Notes under the pieces: model-generated | Databases searched by the model: none | Told to the model about the DNA's origin: nothing | The model's input: the letters and a program-made list of their open reading frames with translations, nothing else | In this document: positions 30,635-32,500 of the stretch, piece by piece | Layout: every line of letters begins with the position of its first letter | How positions within the stretch are numbered: position 1 is the first letter of the stretch | Translations under genes and position numbers: made by a program | From: Prorocentrum cordatum | Taxonomy: Eukaryota > Sar > Dinophyceae > Prorocentrales > Prorocentraceae | Assembly (NCBI GenBank): GCA_963575745.1 | Contig: CAUYUJ010016135.1 | Coordinates: forward strand, 87,078 to 119,577 | Direction of reading: 5' to 3' | Length of the DNA: 32,500 nucleotides

Positions 30635-30816
30635 ACTCCAGATTTCGTAGTAAAAGGGAGGGGATCTGGACCCTCCAAGACAAGCCATTCCAGACCTCCC
30701 CCGTGGGAGAGAACCCTCCAAAACATCGTCCCCAGACCCCCCAGGCCCTCCAAGATAGCCTGGAAGAGACCCCCCTCGAAATGAGACCCCCCTCCCTTGA
30801 TTACGAAATCTGGAGT
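30635..30816. mobile_element. Foldback element G (about 182 bp)
   Basis: ACTCCAGATTTCGTAGTAAA followed by AGGGAGGGG at the left, and the near reverse complement ACTCCAGATTTCGTAATCAA followed by GGGAGGGGGG at the right. No coding capacity and no clear target duplication. Confidence 0.7.
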
Positions 30817-31240
30817 ACGTGTTCCTCTGCTCTGGCTGTGCCTGCGTGAGGCTGCCTGCATGCAAGCAGGTCGTGTTCGTGCAGCGGCTTCTTCTTCTTC
30901 TTCTTCGACGCTCCCTTGCGTCCGCCGATTGCTCTCTTCACCCTGAAGGTCCCGGCCCCTTCCCTGCAGGGCAGCTTCGCGTCCCCGATCCACCTTTACA
31001 GGCCCCCTCGAAACAGGGCCCTGGAGGCCGAACTGCAAGAACCCCTCCCGACCCCCCCCCCCCAACCAAAAAAAACATTCTCGGAGGACCAACTAAGTTT
31101 CATCGCCCCTCCATGCCGAGACGCCCGAACCCACCGCGGCAGGGCTCAGATATCGCCCGCGAGCCCACGACCGCCGGCGGACCTCGAGGGGGCGCGGCGG
31201 CGGGGGGACATCGGGGTGGTGGTGGTGCAGAACCCGGTGG
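30817..31240. other. Unassigned interval
   Basis: GC-rich with a short (TTC)n at 30889-30905. No gene supported. Confidence 0.4.
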
Positions 31241-31670
31241 AGCAGGATGATGCTGATGATGCTGATGATGATGATGATGATGTTGCGGATGCTATGATGA
31301 TGGAGATGATGCTGAGGATGGTAATGGCGAATATGATGATAATGATGATTATGATGAGGATGATGATGATGCTCCCGCTCTCCCAGGAGGGGGGCAGCCG
31401 ACTCGCGGTCTCCTCCTCACTCTTGTTGATAATGATGATGCTGATGATGATGATAATGATGGTGATAATGCGTATGATGCCAAGCATGATGATGAGGATG
31501 GTGGTGGTGGTGGTCATAATAATGCTGATGAGGGTGTTGTTTGTGCTGATGGTGGTGTTAATGGTGAAGATGATGATTCTGTTGATGCTGCTGCCGATGC
31601 TGATGCTGATGATGCTGATGCTGATGATGATGGTGGTGGTGATGACGATGGTGATGATGCTGTTGATGCT
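31241..31670 (+). repeat. (GAT)n-rich imperfect microsatellite block
   Basis: ATG/GAT triplets interspersed with GCT, GGT and AAT. Long open frames on both strands (Met-rich on plus, Ile/Ser-rich on minus) result from the triplet composition. Confidence 0.9.
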
Positions 31671-32500
31671 GCGAGAGTAAACACACATAAACACACGCAA
31701 GCACACGAGCCATAGCTCGGCGTCCTTGGCAAACGAGGGAGAGCAAGACGACGAGGGAGGACCTGTTGTTGGACCTGGAAGCTCGAGGGCGGGCAGCAAT
31801 GCAACGTACGCATTTGAACAACATCGAAATACCCACAACTGCCCTGGGAACGCTCCGAGGAGGAAGGAGAGTAGAACATGACAAGGAAGCAGATGAGGAT
31901 GGACGTCGGCGCTGTTGGCAAGTGAGAAAGCGGGGAACACGAGGTTCGGGGCCCCTCCGGGGTCGCAAATCTTGCCGAACGCCGGAATCGGCGCGTTGGC
32001 CCGAAACTGCAACCGCAGCCTGTCAACAGAAATGGAACCGGCCGAAATTTCGGCCAGCACCCACTCCTTTTGGACTTGTCGGCGGGGGGGCAGCGCGCAT
32101 GGCGGAGTGCGCGACTGAGGCACTCCTTGCAGGCACTCTCCTCCAGGAGGCTCAAGATGGTGGCGCCGCTGGCGAGAAACACGGGACCGATGGCTGGCTG
32201 TGGGAACCCTACCGCCCAAATCTTTCTATACGATGAGCCCTCATACCGTACTCGCACGAATCGCAACTGCGAAGTACGCGGCACGGCGCGCTGAGCATCT
32301 TGTGCCGAACACCGCGGCCTGACCTGATCGCTCCGACTGCCGTGGAACGTGGCTTTCTGTGAAACTGCTTCGCGGAAGGGCAATCAACGAGATGATGCGG
32401 AGGAAAATGGACACCCACACCCCGTACCGAACAGCGATCCCTGCTTCCGTTGACATCCGCCGATGTTTTTGTGATTCAATTCGCGACCCCAAAAATCCCG
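31671..32500. other. Unassigned right end of the window
   Basis: Unique, moderately GC-rich sequence with open frames on both strands but no protein I recognise. It contains a perfect 16-bp palindrome GGCCGAAATTTCGGCC at 32040-32055. No tRNA or rRNA is seen. Confidence 0.4.

Noticed and set aside
31146-32219. 357-residue minus-strand ORF
   Set aside because: Half of it is the translated (GAT)n block (Ile/Ser/Thr runs) and the remainder has no recognisable motif. The overlapping 289-residue frame is equally plausible, so neither is supported.

Overview
The window looks like nuclear DNA of a dinoflagellate, most likely a Symbiodiniaceae or Suessiales relative. This is inferred from a very large Ty1/copia-type element with an HVDD reverse transcriptase box, GC-rich intergenic DNA packed with triplet microsatellites, foldback elements and satellites, a degenerate PPR-type repeat gene, and a 15-base match to the dinoflagellate spliced leader. 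No rRNA, tRNA or CRISPR was found.

Region 1 (1-15208, minus strand) is one giant copia-order retroelement whose 3' end runs off the left edge. Read from right to left it encodes a two-membrane-segment leader, Gag with a CCHC knuckle, a KptA/Tpt1 RNA 2'-phosphotransferase domain, a RING-H2 finger, a retropepsin, a region with C5-DNA-methyltransferase-like motifs, integrase, reverse transcriptase and RNase H. The pieces join into one reading frame of about 5,000 codons broken by four in-frame stops (614, 6461, 8015 and 14595) and five frameshifts (near 3742, 4235, 6300, 10226 and 11950). This copy is therefore decayed, but every domain is legible.

The most striking feature of this element is a family of 38 tiny hairpins scattered through its coding sequence (515-14831), all in the sense orientation. 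Each has a 5-bp stem, usually GCNNG paired with CNNGC, closed by a four-base loop. The loop fits GNRA in 37 of 38 cases (23 GAAA, 7 GCAA, 3 GAGA, 2 GTAA, 1 GCGA, 1 GGGA). The two inner stem pairs change together, the copies occur in all three codon phases, and they avoid the integrase and most catalytic cores. In the common phase they encode xGNxP-type peptides. None was noticed in the remaining 17 kb.

Region 2 (about 15.2-17.2 kb) holds leader or UTR-like hairpins and a decayed plus-strand Gag-like fragment of another retroelement, with a CX2CX4HX6C knuckle. Region 3 (17.2-25.1 kb) is a patchwork of polypurine/polypyrimidine triplet tracts, dispersed repeats and several foldback or MITE-like families. 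One family has TTAAGTCGGGC-type ends and 8-bp target duplications in three copies, one nested in another element. There is also a palindrome of about 540 bp with (GAC)n arms. Region 4 (25.1-26.9 kb) carries a plus-strand, PPR-derived, 45-residue tandem repeat ORF. Region 5 (26.9-32.5 kb) contains more triplet tracts, a ~101-bp minisatellite, an ~89-bp satellite of about 17 units (28.6-30.2 kb), a G-rich tract, another foldback and a (GAT)n-rich block.
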